A DNA stretch of 64,000 nucleotides from Agromyces intestinalis (GCF_008365295.1 NZ_CP043505.1:1116001-1180000); one strand, 5' to 3'. Positions 8,110 through 17,142 are shown, counted from the first letter of the stretch. The notes: generated by a model not told the origin, from the letters alone. A program made the numbers and translations.

Positions 8110-9248
8110 GCTGCAGCTCCTTGCTGATCGGATGGCGCGACCACCGTGAGGTGGGCGAAAGCGAACGAGAATCGTCCCGACTCGGGCACCGCGAGCAGCA
8201 CCGTCTCCCCCGGCGCGAACCGGCCCGTGCGCCACGCCTCGTCGAGCGCGATGAAGATGCTCGCCGAGCCGGTGTTGCCGCGCGTCTCGAGGTTCGAGTA
8301 CCAGCGGTCGGTGTCGAGGGTCGGGATGCGGCGGCGCAGCGCGTCGAACGCGAGGTCGCGGAACGCATTGGTGCTGTAGTGGCAGATCACGTGGTCGAGG
8401 TGTGCGACGTCGACGAGCCCGATGTCGACGAGTTCCTCGAACTGCCCGAACCCCGCCTCGGCCAGTTCGTCGAGGACGCTCACGTCCTGTCGCAGCACGA
8501 ACATGCCGGCCGCCTCGGCGTCGGCGATCGAGACATCCTGCCAGGTGTGCCCGACGACGGGCTCGGCGCCGCGCATGCCCGCCCGCATGCACACGTCGTG
8601 CTCGTGCGCGAGCGAGACCTGCCGCACCCAGTCGACCCGCAGCGACGGCTTCGTCGGGTGGGGCTGGAACTCGACGACGACCGCACCCGCCCCGTCCGAG
8701 AGCATCCAGCGCAGGAAGTGCGAGTCCATGCCGGCGCGGATGCCGTCGAATCGGCGCTGCCGCAGGCTTCGGCTCGACAGCTCCGAGCCGACGACCGCCG
8801 CCCGCGGATGGTCGCCGAGCCGGATCTTGCTCACCGCCGCGTCGAGCGCCGCGAGGCTCGAGGCGCACACACCCGATGCGGTGAGGGTCTGCATCGGCCC
8901 GCCGCCGAGCCGGCCGTGCACCATCGACGCGAAGCCCGGCACGAGCACGTCGCCCATGGTCGTCGCGCAGGCGAGCATCCGCAGGTCGGATGCCTCGATG
9001 CCGCGGTCGTCGAGCGCGGCCTGCAGCGCCTTCACGGCGAGCTGCTCGTTGAGCTCGGTCGGCTCGCCGTGCTCGTCGAGCGCGTAGTGCCGCTGGCGGA
9101 TGCCGTTCGCGTCGAGCACCCGCCGGCGGATCCGCTCGGTGACCGGGTCGTCACCGCCCAGGCGCGCCACGATGCCGTCGTTGTCGACCGGATCGCCCGG
9201 AAGGTATCGGCCGAAGCCGGTGAGGTAGGCGGTCGCCGTCGAACCCAT
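8106..9248 (-). CDS. KAS III-like beta-ketoacyl synthase (thiolase fold)
   Basis: 380 aa with the complete Cys-His-Asn triad: Cys128 in TASGVCASS, His290 in VICHYSTNAF, Asn325 in ETRGNTGSAS. The N-terminus (YLTGFGRYLPGDPVDND, then NGIRQRHYALDEHG) resembles DarB-type ketosynthases of dialkylresorcinol and aryl-polyene pathways more than housekeeping FabH; this is recalled similarity, not a search. It would condense an acyl thioester with a second acyl unit in the cytoplasm. No fab genes are adjacent, which argues for a specialised role. ATG at 9260 is an alternative start; neither has a good Shine-Dalgarno. Confidence 0.8.
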   Translation of the reverse strand: MGSTATAYLTGFGRYLPGDPVDNDGIVARLGGDDPVTERIRRRVLDANGIRQRHYALDEHGEPTELNEQLAVKALQAALDDRGIEASDLRMLACATTMGDVLVPGFASMVHGRLGGGPMQTLTASGVCASSLAALDAAVSKIRLGDHPRAAVVGSELSSRSLRQRRFDGIRAGMDSHFLRWMLSDGAGAVVVEFQPHPTKPSLRVDWVRQVSLAHEHDVCMRAGMRGAEPVVGHTWQDVSIADAEAAGMFVLRQDVSVLDELAEAGFGQFEELVDIGLVDVAHLDHVICHYSTNAFRDLAFDALRRRIPTLDTDRWYSNLETRGNTGSASIFIALDEAWRTGRFAPGETVLLAVPESGRFSFAFAHLTVVAPSDQQGAAA

Positions 9249-9280
9249 GCTGACGAACATAGGGCACGATCGCGCCCCCG

Positions 9281-10762
9281 CTAGAACGGATAGCGACCGG
9301 GTTCGCTGCTCACCGTGGTCAGCCGCAGCTCGGTGAAGTCCTCGACGGCGTAGTGGCCCGATCGACCCCAGCCGCTGTCCTTCACCCCGCCGACCGGCAG
9401 CGCCGCCTCGCTCGCCATCGTGGGCGCGTTCACGTGCACGATGCCCGAGTCGAATCGCTGGGCGAGGTCGAGGCCACGGGCGCGGTCGCGCGTCATGATC
9501 GCCGCGCTCAATCCGTAGGGCGTCGCCTGGGCCTCGGCGACCGCCGCCTCGAGGTCGTCGAAGCGCTGGACGACGAGCAGCGGGCCGAACGTCTCGTCCT
9601 GGCCCGTCGCGCAGATCGCATCGGCGGGCACATCGGTGAGGATCGTCGGCCGGTACACACGCCCCTCGGCCGTGCCGCCCGTCACGAGCGTCGCGCCGCG
9701 GTCGAGGGCGTCGCGCACCCGTTCGTCGATCTGCTGCACGGCGCGGTCGGTGATGAGCGGCCCGATGATCACCTCGGGGTCGGTCGGGTCGCCGGCCTTG
9801 AGCGCGCTGACGCGCTCGGCCAGGCGCGACACGAACTCGTCGTGCAGGGCCGATGCCACGTACACCTTGCGGGAGTTCATGCAGACCTGCCCCTGGTGCA
9901 GGAACGCGCCGAACGTCACCGCCTTGACGGCCTCCTCGAGGTCGGCGTCGTCGAGCACGAGGACGGGGTTGAAGCCGCCGAGCTCGAGCACCATGCGCTT
10001 CAGCGATCGACCGGCGCGCTCCCCCAGGATGCGCGCCGTCGTGTCGGAGCCGGTGAAGTTGATGCAGCGCACCTCGGGGCTGTCGAAGAAGACGTCGGCG
10101 ATGGCCGCCGCCTCGCCGGGCGCGTGCGTGACGACGTTGAAGGTTCCCGCCGGGAATCCCGCCTCCGCGAGGATCTCGGCGTGGATGAGACCCGCCGACA
10201 GCGGCGCCTCCTCCGAGGGCTTGATCACGGTCGTGTTCCCGAAGGCCATCGGCAGCAGGAAGGTGCGCCATGCCAGGTAGAACGCGCCGTTCCACGGGGT
10301 GAACCCGGCGACGACGCCGAGCGGCTTGCGGGTGACCATCGCCGTGCGCCCCGGGATGTCGCTGCGCAGCACATCGCCGTACGGCAGGTACCCCCAACCC
10401 GCGGCCTGTCGCAGCATCGCCGCCGACAGGCGGATCTGGAAGGTCGAGAACGCGCGGCTCGCGCCGCCCTCGACCGCCATCAGCTCGACGAGCTGCTCGG
10501 TGCGGCGCTCGACGATGTCGGCGGCCGAGAGGAACAGCCGCTGGCGCGCGCCCGGCGCGAGCTCGGCCCACGCGGGGAACGCGGCCCGGGCGGCGGCGAC
10601 GGCGGCGGATGCCTCGGCGGCACCGCCGGCCGCGGCCTCGGCGACGAGCGAGTCGTCGAGCGGATTGCGCACGGGGAACGTCGGGCCCGTGGCATCCGTC
10701 CATCGTCCGTCGATGAAGTGCGTGGTCGTGGTGGAGCTGCCCGCTCCGGTGAAGATCGTCAT
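9281..10762 (-). CDS. NAD(P)-dependent aldehyde dehydrogenase
   Basis: 493 aa, normal length for the ALDH superfamily. The general-base Glu is in VLELGGFNPV and the catalytic Cys in HQGQVCMNSRK; the cofactor region TPWNGAFYLAWRTF and the late ETFGPLLVVQRF motif are also present. The enzyme oxidises an aldehyde to its acid; the pattern is close to vanillin/salicylaldehyde dehydrogenase-like members. It lies 32 nt upstream of the ketosynthase gene and 71 nt downstream of a decarboxylase-like amidohydrolase. I chose ATG at 10762 (MTIFTGAGSS), since the longer reading from 10828 adds an unconserved leader. Confidence 0.88.
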   Translation of the reverse strand: MTIFTGAGSSTTTTHFIDGRWTDATGPTFPVRNPLDDSLVAEAAAGGAAEASAAVAAARAAFPAWAELAPGARQRLFLSAADIVERRTEQLVELMAVEGGASRAFSTFQIRLSAAMLRQAAGWGYLPYGDVLRSDIPGRTAMVTRKPLGVVAGFTPWNGAFYLAWRTFLLPMAFGNTTVIKPSEEAPLSAGLIHAEILAEAGFPAGTFNVVTHAPGEAAAIADVFFDSPEVRCINFTGSDTTARILGERAGRSLKRMVLELGGFNPVLVLDDADLEEAVKAVTFGAFLHQGQVCMNSRKVYVASALHDEFVSRLAERVSALKAGDPTDPEVIIGPLITDRAVQQIDERVRDALDRGATLVTGGTAEGRVYRPTILTDVPADAICATGQDETFGPLLVVQRFDDLEAAVAEAQATPYGLSAAIMTRDRARGLDLAQRFDSGIVHVNAPTMASEAALPVGGVKDSGWGRSGHYAVEDFTELRLTTVSSEPGRYPF

Positions 10763-10833
10763 CGGTGCTCGTTTCGGCTGTGCAGGGTCGGTGTACGGGG
10801 TCGGTGTGCAGGAGGGGCGGTGGTGCAAGCCGG

Positions 10834-11787
10834 TCAGAGACGCAGAAGCGACTCGGCGTTGCCGTGGGCGATGCGCTCCCGCTCGTCGGCTGTCACGGGC
10901 GCCGAGCGCAGGTGGGCGGTCGCCTTCGCGCTGTCACCGAACGGGTGGTCGACCGAGAAGAGGATGCGGTCGACGCCGAAGGTGTCGATCGCGCATCGCA
11001 GCGGGGCATCCGAGTTGTAGCCCGACGTGGTGAGCCACAGGTTGTCGCGCAGCGTCTGCGCGACCGTGCGCTCGTGGCCGCGCAGCACGGGCGTCAGCAT
11101 GTCCTCCATACGCTGGAGGTGGAAGGGGATCCCCTCGCCCATGTGCCCGGCGATGAGCTTCAGCCCCGGCAGTTCTTCGAAGACCCCGCCGACGACCATG
11201 CGCACCACGTGCATGCCGGCCTCGGCGTGCCACCCCCAGCCCGACGTCGACAGGCATGCGCTCACCTCGTCGGGCAGGCCCGAGTAATACGCGTCGAAGA
11301 CGGCGGGCGGCGGCGGCGCGGGGTGCAGGTAGATCGGCACGTCCAGGCGTTCGGCCGTCGCGAGGATCGGCCGAACCGACGGGTGGTCGAGGAAGGCCCC
11401 GTGGGTCTGGCCGTGGATCATGGCGCCGAGGAACCCCGACTCCTCGACGCATCGCGCGAGCTCGTCCGCGGCGGCCGCCGGGTCGGTCATGGGCAGCAGC
11501 GCGAACCCCGCGAACCGGTCGGGGTGCTCGGCGACGACGGACGCGAGCCGATCGTTCAGCTCGCGGGCGACGCTCGCGGAGGCGGCGGGCTCGAGGTCCT
11601 GCACGATGCTGCCGAGCACCGACAGCACCTGCATGTCGATGCCGGCCTCGTCCATGACGCGCAGGCGCCCCTCGCCCACGTCGTCGAGCTCGGCCGCCTT
11701 CGCGCCGGCGCGCAGCCCGAGATCGAGCCCGGCCTTCTCGAGGATGTCCCGGGGGAACAGGTGCTCCTCGATGGCGATGACCTTCAT
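10834..11787 (-). CDS. amidohydrolase-2 family metal-dependent (de)carboxylase-like enzyme
   Basis: 317-aa TIM-barrel enzyme. The metal-binding pattern is complete: EEH at residues 7-9, a His-Pro near 165 (YLHPAPPPP), AGHMGEG, and an Asp in SVDHPFG. The layout follows gamma-resorcylate, 2,3-dihydroxybenzoate and aminocarboxymuconate-semialdehyde decarboxylases, which remove CO2 from aromatic or semialdehyde acids. GAGGAG (11793-11798) sets the ATG at 11787. With the aldehyde dehydrogenase behind it, degradation of a small aromatic is possible, as is a step on the ketosynthase product. The sequence does not decide between them. Confidence 0.8.
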   Translation of the reverse strand: MKVIAIEEHLFPRDILEKAGLDLGLRAGAKAAELDDVGEGRLRVMDEAGIDMQVLSVLGSIVQDLEPAASASVARELNDRLASVVAEHPDRFAGFALLPMTDPAAAADELARCVEESGFLGAMIHGQTHGAFLDHPSVRPILATAERLDVPIYLHPAPPPPAVFDAYYSGLPDEVSACLSTSGWGWHAEAGMHVVRMVVGGVFEELPGLKLIAGHMGEGIPFHLQRMEDMLTPVLRGHERTVAQTLRDNLWLTTSGYNSDAPLRCAIDTFGVDRILFSVDHPFGDSAKATAHLRSAPVTADERERIAHGNAESLLRL

Positions 11788-11914
11788 GCGACTCCTCGCG
11801 GCTTCCTCGTGCGCAGCGTCGCGCATGGGAACACGCTGTCAGGTCGCCCGTCGCCGCGGGCCGGCCCTTCCATTCACCGGCAGCGCTTCCCGAGGGGAAG
11901 CTCGCGCCCCGGCG

Positions 11915-13015
11915 CTAGTGCACTCGGAACTGCGCGACCATCGGGCAGTCGAACGGGTCGCGGGCCGACAGGCCGACCCGGTTGAGGTACTGCACGACGA
12001 TGGCGTACGACTGCACGAGCGAGGTCTCGGTGTAGACGATGCCGTGATTCTGGCAGTACTCGCGCACGATCTCGCTGGCCTTGGCGAGGTTCGGGCGCGG
12101 CATGTTCGGGAACAGGTGGTGCTCGGCCTGGTAGTTGAGCCCGCCCATGAAGACGAGCATCCCCCAGCCGCCGCGGATGTTGCGCGAGGTGAGCACCTGG
12201 CGGCGCAGGAAGTCGACCTTGCTGTCGTGCGGCAGCTGCGGCATCCCCTTGTGGTTGGGAGCGAACGAGGCGCCCATGTAGAGGCCGAAGACGGCCAGCT
12301 GCACCCCGACGAACGCGAACGCCATGCCGAGCGGCAGGAACGCGAACACGGCACCGAGGTAGACCGCGAGGCGCAGCACGATCATCGTGAGCTCCTGCCA
12401 GCGGCGATCGACCTTGCGCGGCCCCATCACGGTGCGCAGCCCGTGCACATGCAGGTTGAGGCCCTCGAGCATCAGCAGCGGGAAGAACCACCAGCCCTGC
12501 TTGCGCACGACGAGCGCGTGCAGCCAGGGCACTTTCGCGGCCTCGGCCTCTTGGAACACGATCACGTCATTGGCGATATCGGGGTCCTTGCCGATCACGT
12601 TCGGGTGCGCGTGGTGGCGCGAGTGCTTGTGCATCCACCATGAGTAGCTGATGCCGACCACGCCGTTGGCGAGGATCCGCCCGGCGCGGTCGTTGGCCGG
12701 CCCCGACTGGAACACCTGCCGGTGGGATGCCTCGTGCGCGAGGAAGGCGAACTGAGTGAACAGGATGCCGAGCGCGCCGGCGATCAGCAGTTGGAACCAG
12801 CTGTCGCCGAGCAGCACGAACCCGGCGATCGCTCCGCCCAGCGCGGCGACGAGGACGCCGAAGACGATCCAGTAGAAGCCGGTGCGCCGGTGCAGCAGCC
12901 CGAGGTTCTTCACGGTCTGCAACAGGGCCGAGAACTCGGAGGTCGCGTTGGCGCCGCGGGCGCGGGGCGTGGTCTTGACGACGCGTACGGTCGCTTCGGA
13001 GGTGGAGTCGGACAC
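11915..13015 (-). CDS. membrane fatty-acid desaturase
   Basis: 366 aa with four to six membrane helices and the three histidine boxes of the diiron desaturases: HEASH (94-98), HKHSRHH (129-135) and QAEHH near residue 303. The Gln in the last box is found in acyl-lipid front-end-type enzymes. It introduces a double bond into membrane acyl chains, using ferredoxin or cytochrome electrons not encoded nearby. The GTG start at 13015 is preceded by GAAGGCGAG. It is followed 127 nt downstream by the amidohydrolase gene, so co-transcription with the ketosynthase cluster is possible but unproven. Membrane-fluidity control is the usual role. Confidence 0.88.
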   Translation of the reverse strand: MSDSTSEATVRVVKTTPRARGANATSEFSALLQTVKNLGLLHRRTGFYWIVFGVLVAALGGAIAGFVLLGDSWFQLLIAGALGILFTQFAFLAHEASHRQVFQSGPANDRAGRILANGVVGISYSWWMHKHSRHHAHPNVIGKDPDIANDVIVFQEAEAAKVPWLHALVVRKQGWWFFPLLMLEGLNLHVHGLRTVMGPRKVDRRWQELTMIVLRLAVYLGAVFAFLPLGMAFAFVGVQLAVFGLYMGASFAPNHKGMPQLPHDSKVDFLRRQVLTSRNIRGGWGMLVFMGGLNYQAEHHLFPNMPRPNLAKASEIVREYCQNHGIVYTETSLVQSYAIVVQYLNRVGLSARDPFDCPMVAQFRVH

Positions 13016-13188
13016 CGGGCTCGCCTTCGATCGGGGTGACTTCCCAGCCGAGTCGGGCAGTCGCCCTCACCAGGCGGCGTACCGCGCGATCGGATGTCAC
13101 GACTCTAGCGGCGAAGGCTGAGAATCGACCCGCAGATTCCGTCGAACGTATGCCGTGACGAGCATACGTCGGCCGCCGGGGGGCGGCG

Positions 13189-14115
13189 TCACCGCGCGAG
13201 CCGCATCGTCTCGCCCGCCCGCGCAGCGAATGCGGTCGCGGTCGCGGCGATCGTGCGCTGCATGACGTCGACCGCGGCGGTCGGCGCCACGTCGGCCGGG
13301 CGGGCGAGGCTGATCGACCTGGTGAGCGTCGGCGCTTCGAGCCGCACCGACCGCAGCCCCGGGCGGTCGATGAGCACCATCGCGGGCACGATCGCGACCC
13401 CGAGGCCGCGCTCGGCGAACCGCAGCACCGCGTCCATCTCGGCGCCCTCGAGCACGACGTCGGGTGCGAGGCCCGCGGCGGCGAACGCGGCGTCCGTCGC
13501 ACTGCGCAGGTCGTAGGTCGAGCTGAAGACGATCTGCGGCAGGCTCGCCACCTCCGCGAGCCTGATGGACCGGCCGCGCGCGACCGGCGGCGCGCTCGCG
13601 GCCGATACGACCACCAACTCCTCGACGAGCAGCGGCGTCACCGTGAAGCGCTCGGGGGTCGTGGCATCCGACGTCGTGATGAGCGCGAGGTCGAGCTCGC
13701 CCGAGGCGAGCTCGTCGAGCAGCCGGTGCGAGCCCTGTTCGGAGAGGTGGAGTTCGATGGCCGGATGCTCCGCGTGGAACGCGCTCAGCACCTCGGCGAC
13801 CAGGCTGATGCAGAGCGTCGGAGTCGCGCCGAGGCGCACCCGACCGCGTTCGAGCCCGGCGAGCTCGGCCAGCTCGCGCCGAACGGATGCCGCGTCGGCG
13901 AGCATGCGCCGGGCGAGCGGCAGCAGCGACTCTCCCGCGATGGTCAGCGTGCTGCCGCCGCGGGCACGGTGGAAGAGCTCGGCACCGAGGTCGCGTTCGA
14001 GTGCGGCGATCTGGCGGCTGAGCGACGGCTGGGCGAGGTGCAGCTCTTCGGCGGCCCGCGTGAAGTTGCCGAAGCGGGCCACCTCGACGAAGCTGCGCAG
14101 CTGCTCGAGGTTCAT
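13189..14115 (-). CDS. LysR-family transcriptional regulator
   Basis: 308 aa. The N-terminal winged helix (residues 1-60) reads MNLEQLRSFVEVARFGNFTR, then AAEELHLAQPSLSRQIAALE, typical of LysR. The rest is the two-lobed effector domain. It is divergent from the flavoprotein gene with 77 bp between the starts, the classic arrangement for a LysR activator and its target, and a 16-bp perfect palindrome lies in that gap. The effector cannot be read from the sequence. A second possible target is the desaturase run transcribed in the same direction downstream. Confidence 0.9.
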   Translation of the reverse strand: MNLEQLRSFVEVARFGNFTRAAEELHLAQPSLSRQIAALERDLGAELFHRARGGSTLTIAGESLLPLARRMLADAASVRRELAELAGLERGRVRLGATPTLCISLVAEVLSAFHAEHPAIELHLSEQGSHRLLDELASGELDLALITTSDATTPERFTVTPLLVEELVVVSAASAPPVARGRSIRLAEVASLPQIVFSSTYDLRSATDAAFAAAGLAPDVVLEGAEMDAVLRFAERGLGVAIVPAMVLIDRPGLRSVRLEAPTLTRSISLARPADVAPTAAVDVMQRTIAATATAFAARAGETMRLAR

Positions 14116-14131
14116 ATGTATAGCGTATGTG

Positions 14132-14147
14132 CATCGTGTTCACGATG
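14132..14147. promoter_or_regulatory. palindromic operator candidate between LysR and flavoprotein genes
   Basis: CATCGTG and CACGATG form a perfect palindrome around TT, with TGCAT/ATGCA flanks outside. It lies 16 bp from the LysR start and about 45 bp upstream of the flavoprotein start, where a LysR dimer would sit. Confidence 0.5.
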
Positions 14148-14192
14148 AAGATGCATTGGACTCATCCGTGTGGCGCGCCTACCGTCGAGCGC

Positions 14193-15926
14193 ATGACACC
14201 TTCCGAGCGTCAGCTCTCCACCACCGTCCTCGTGATCGGCACCGGCGGGTCGGGCCTTCGCGCCGCCATCGAGCTCGCCGAAGCGGGCGTCGACGTGCTC
14301 GCCCTCGGCAAGCGCCCCAAGTCCGACGCGCACACCTCGCTGGCCGCCGGCGGCATCAACGCGGCCCTCGCCACGATGGACCCCGACGACTCCTGGCAGC
14401 AGCACGCCGCCGACACCCTCAAAGAGAGCTACCTGCTCGCCAACCCGCACACGGTCGAGATCGTGACGAAGAACGCGGCGCGCGGCATCGACGACCTCGA
14501 GCGCTACGGCATGCCGTTCGCCCGCGAAGACGACGGTCGCATCTCGCAGCGCTTCTTCGGCGCGCACACCTATCGCCGCACGGCGTTCGCGGGCGACTAC
14601 ACCGGCCTCGAGATCCAGCGCACGCTCATCAACCGGGCCGCGCAGCTGAACGTGCCGATCCTCGACACTGTGTACGTCACGCGCATCCTCGTGAACGACG
14701 ACGGCGCCGTGTTCGGCGCCTACGGCTTCGACCTCGACGACGGCACGCGCTACCTCATCCACGCCGACGCGGTCATCCTGGCCGCCGGCGGCCACAACCG
14801 CATCTGGCGGCGTACGTCGTCACGGCGCGACGAGAACACCGGCGACTCGTTCCGGCTCGCGGTCGAGGCGGGCGGTCGGCTCCGCGACCCCGAGCTCGTG
14901 CAGTTCCACCCGTCGGGCATCATCGAGCCCGAGAACGCTGCCGGCACCCTCATCAGCGAGGCGGCCCGTGGCGAGGGCGGCATCCTCACCAACGCCCTCG
15001 GCGAGCGCTTCATGTCGAAGTACGACCCCGAGCGCATGGAGCTCTCGACGCGCGACCGCGTGGCCCTCGCCTGCTACACCGAGATCAAGGAGGGGCGCGG
15101 AACCCCCAACGGCGGGGTCTGGCTGGATGTCTCGCACCTGCCCCGCGAGACGATCATGCAGCGCCTCCCCCGCGTGTACCAGACCATGCTCGAGCTGCAG
15201 ATGCTCGACATCACGAAGGAGCCGATCGAGATCGCGCCCACCGCGCACTACTCGATGGGCGGCGTGTGGGTGCGCCCCGAAGACCACGGCACGGATGTCC
15301 CGGGCCTCTACGCCATCGGCGAAGCATCCAGTGGGCTGCACGGCGCCAATCGCCTGGGCGGCAACTCGCTCATCGAGCTGCTCGTGTTCGGACGCATCGT
15401 GGGCCAGGCCGCTGTCGCGTACTCTGCTTCGCTGCCGGCGCAGGTTCGGTCGGCGGCCGCGGTGGATGCGGCGCGCGCCGAGATCGACGCGCTCCTCGCC
15501 TCGGACGGCACCGAGAACGTGCGCGCACTGCAGCGAGCCATCCGCAACACCATGACCGAGCACGCGGGCGTCGTGCGCGACGAAGCGGGGCTGCTCGCCG
15601 GGCTCGCCGAGCTCGACGCGATCGAGGCCCGCATGGCCGATGTCGGCGTGCACCCCGACATCGCCGGCTACCAGGACCTCGCGCACGCCTTCGACCTCAA
15701 GTCGGCCGCGCTCGCCGCCCGCGCCACGCTGGAGGCCGCGCTCGAGCGCCGCGAGACCCGCGGGTGCCACAACCGCAGCGACTACCCGTCGCTCGACAAG
15801 TCGTTGCAGGTGAACCTCGTCTGGTCGCCGGCGACCGGAGTGACCCGCGAGGAGATCCCGCCCATCCCCGACGACATCGCGGCGCTCATGCGCGAGGTCT
15901 CGACGGTGGGCAAGCTGGTCGAGTAG
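14193..15926 (+). CDS. FAD-dependent oxidoreductase (L-aspartate oxidase/fumarate reductase family)
   Basis: 577 aa. The dinucleotide-binding motif is VIGTGGSGLRAAIE (residues 12-25). Family motifs follow: SLAAGGINAA, ELVQFHPSG, RGEGGIL, and TAHYSMGGVWV with the active-site His. The position of the covalent FAD histidine in SdhA (TGH) reads TGL in GDYTGLEIQRTLI, so the flavin is probably non-covalent, as in L-aspartate oxidase and soluble fumarate reductases. No iron-sulfur or membrane partner is adjacent. TACCGT (14180-14185) stands 7 nt before the ATG, suggesting a leaderless transcript. Its last codons and stop (GGTCGAGTAG) coincide with half of the REP-like word found in the nrd operon. 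Confidence 0.8.
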   Translation: MTPSERQLSTTVLVIGTGGSGLRAAIELAEAGVDVLALGKRPKSDAHTSLAAGGINAALATMDPDDSWQQHAADTLKESYLLANPHTVEIVTKNAARGIDDLERYGMPFAREDDGRISQRFFGAHTYRRTAFAGDYTGLEIQRTLINRAAQLNVPILDTVYVTRILVNDDGAVFGAYGFDLDDGTRYLIHADAVILAAGGHNRIWRRTSSRRDENTGDSFRLAVEAGGRLRDPELVQFHPSGIIEPENAAGTLISEAARGEGGILTNALGERFMSKYDPERMELSTRDRVALACYTEIKEGRGTPNGGVWLDVSHLPRETIMQRLPRVYQTMLELQMLDITKEPIEIAPTAHYSMGGVWVRPEDHGTDVPGLYAIGEASSGLHGANRLGGNSLIELLVFGRIVGQAAVAYSASLPAQVRSAAAVDAARAEIDALLASDGTENVRALQRAIRNTMTEHAGVVRDEAGLLAGLAELDAIEARMADVGVHPDIAGYQDLAHAFDLKSAALAARATLEAALERRETRGCHNRSDYPSLDKSLQVNLVWSPATGVTREEIPPIPDDIAALMREVSTVGKLVE

Positions 15927-15941
15927 CCGCGTCCCGCCTGC

Positions 15942-16684
15942 TCACCCGCGAGGCGTCCACCCCGACGGCCGGGGGCCGTCGATCGCCGCCCGCTCGAGGT
16001 CGGCGGCTGCCGACCAGCCCTGCGCGGCATCCGTCGCGTCGAAGCCGCCACGGGCGACGCGGAACCCCACGTCCTCGTGGTGCATGCGCGGCGCACCGCC
16101 ACGGCGCACCGAGGCCCGCACGCTCCAGGCGTCGTCGGCGAAACCGCCGCCGCGGAACACGCGGTATGCGTCGTAGCGCGCCGGGTCGAGCAGGTCCCAG
16201 CACCATTCCACACGTTGCCGAGCGTGTCGAACAGCCCGTTGAGGTTCGGATGCTTGCCGCCGACGTCCTGCGGCGCGGTCACGCCGTCGGCGCTCGTCCA
16301 GGCGATCTCGTCGAGGGGGCCGTAGTGCGGGCGCGTCGACCCGGCCCGGCAGGCGAACTCCCACTCGGCCTCGGTCGGCAGGCGGAACCCGTCGGCGTCG
16401 ACATGCCAGGTGACGTCCTCGCCGTCGTACGTGTAGGCGGGTTCGAGCCCCTCCCACTCGGATGCCGCGTTGCAGAACCGGATCGCCCGCAGCCAGCTCA
16501 CGTCGGTCGCGGGCCTGCGCGGATGCGTCGCGGTCTCGCCGAGCAGCTCGGCCAACTGCTCCTGCGTCACCGGGTACACGCCGATCTCGAACGGCTCGAG
16601 TTCGACGCTCCAGCGCACCTTGCGGCGTGCGTCGTGCAGGCCGACGGCGCCCCCGGCGATGCGCGTCAGCTCGATATCGGTCAC
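15942..16684 (-). pseudogene. SUMF1/formylglycine-generating-enzyme-like gene with a frameshift
   Basis: The reading frame from GTG at 16684 encodes a SUMF1-like protein (GVYPVTQEQLAELLGE, RLPTEAEWEFACRAG, NLNGLFDTLGNVW). It then loses register at 16208-16209: TGG-AATGGTGCTGG lacks one G relative to the expected TGG-GAA-TGG-TGC-TGG (family motif GNVWEW). The other frame continues correctly (CWDLLDPARYDAYRVFRGGG to GPRPSGWTPRG) and stops at 15942. Restored length is about 248 aa. The C-terminal region has no Cys pair, so it would not be a true formylglycine-generating enzyme even if intact. A sequencing error in a G run is possible. Confidence 0.75.
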
Positions 16685-16734
16685 CGGGGCAGTCTCGCAC
16701 GTGCTCGACGTGGGGTTCCGTCTACGCTGGCCGG

Positions 16735-17142
16735 ATGCCTCTCTTCGATCACCTCGGTCTCTCCGTCGAAGATCTGCCCCGATCGATCGCCCAGTTCGAT
16801 CCCGTCATGCGAGCGCTCGGGTGCACGCGCGCCGATGCCGACGGCTCGGTGGCCTGGTACAAGGGCGAGGAGGAGCTCATCCTCTTCCCGGCCCGCGAGT
16901 CGGGCAGCGGCCCTCACCGGCACGGCCGGGTGGGCTGGCAGCACCTCGCGTTCCCGGTCGAGTCCCGCGCCGAGGTCGACCGCCTGCACGCGATCGCGGT
17001 CGATGCCGGCTGGACGGCCGTGCGCGAACCGAAGCTCTACCCGCGGTTCAACGAGCGCTACTACGCGTCCTTCGTCGAAGACGACAACGGCATCCGCTTC
17101 GAGTTCATGCACAACCCGCCTCGCGAGGCATCCGCCGACTGA
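16735..17142 (+). CDS. VOC (glyoxalase/bleomycin-resistance fold) protein
   Basis: 135 aa with two beta-alpha-beta-beta-beta modules: MPLFDHLGLSVEDLPRSIAQF, then the second module WQHLAFPVESRAEVDRLHAIA. The end (YYASFVEDDNGIRFEFMHNP) carries the usual Glu-containing metal-binding strand. Ligands are probably His6, His near 67 and a Glu near 123. Members are metal-dependent lyases, dioxygenases or binding proteins, and the substrate cannot be predicted. TACGCT (16723-16728) lies 6 nt before the ATG and no Shine-Dalgarno is seen, which suggests a leaderless mRNA. It is divergent from the SUMF1-like gene. Confidence 0.78.
   Translation: MPLFDHLGLSVEDLPRSIAQFDPVMRALGCTRADADGSVAWYKGEEELILFPARESGSGPHRHGRVGWQHLAFPVESRAEVDRLHAIAVDAGWTAVREPKLYPRFNERYYASFVEDDNGIRFEFMHNPPREASAD

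Noticed and set aside
13016..13188. Small gene between the desaturase and LysR genes
   Set aside because: No frame with a ribosome-binding site and protein-like composition; it is a promoter region.
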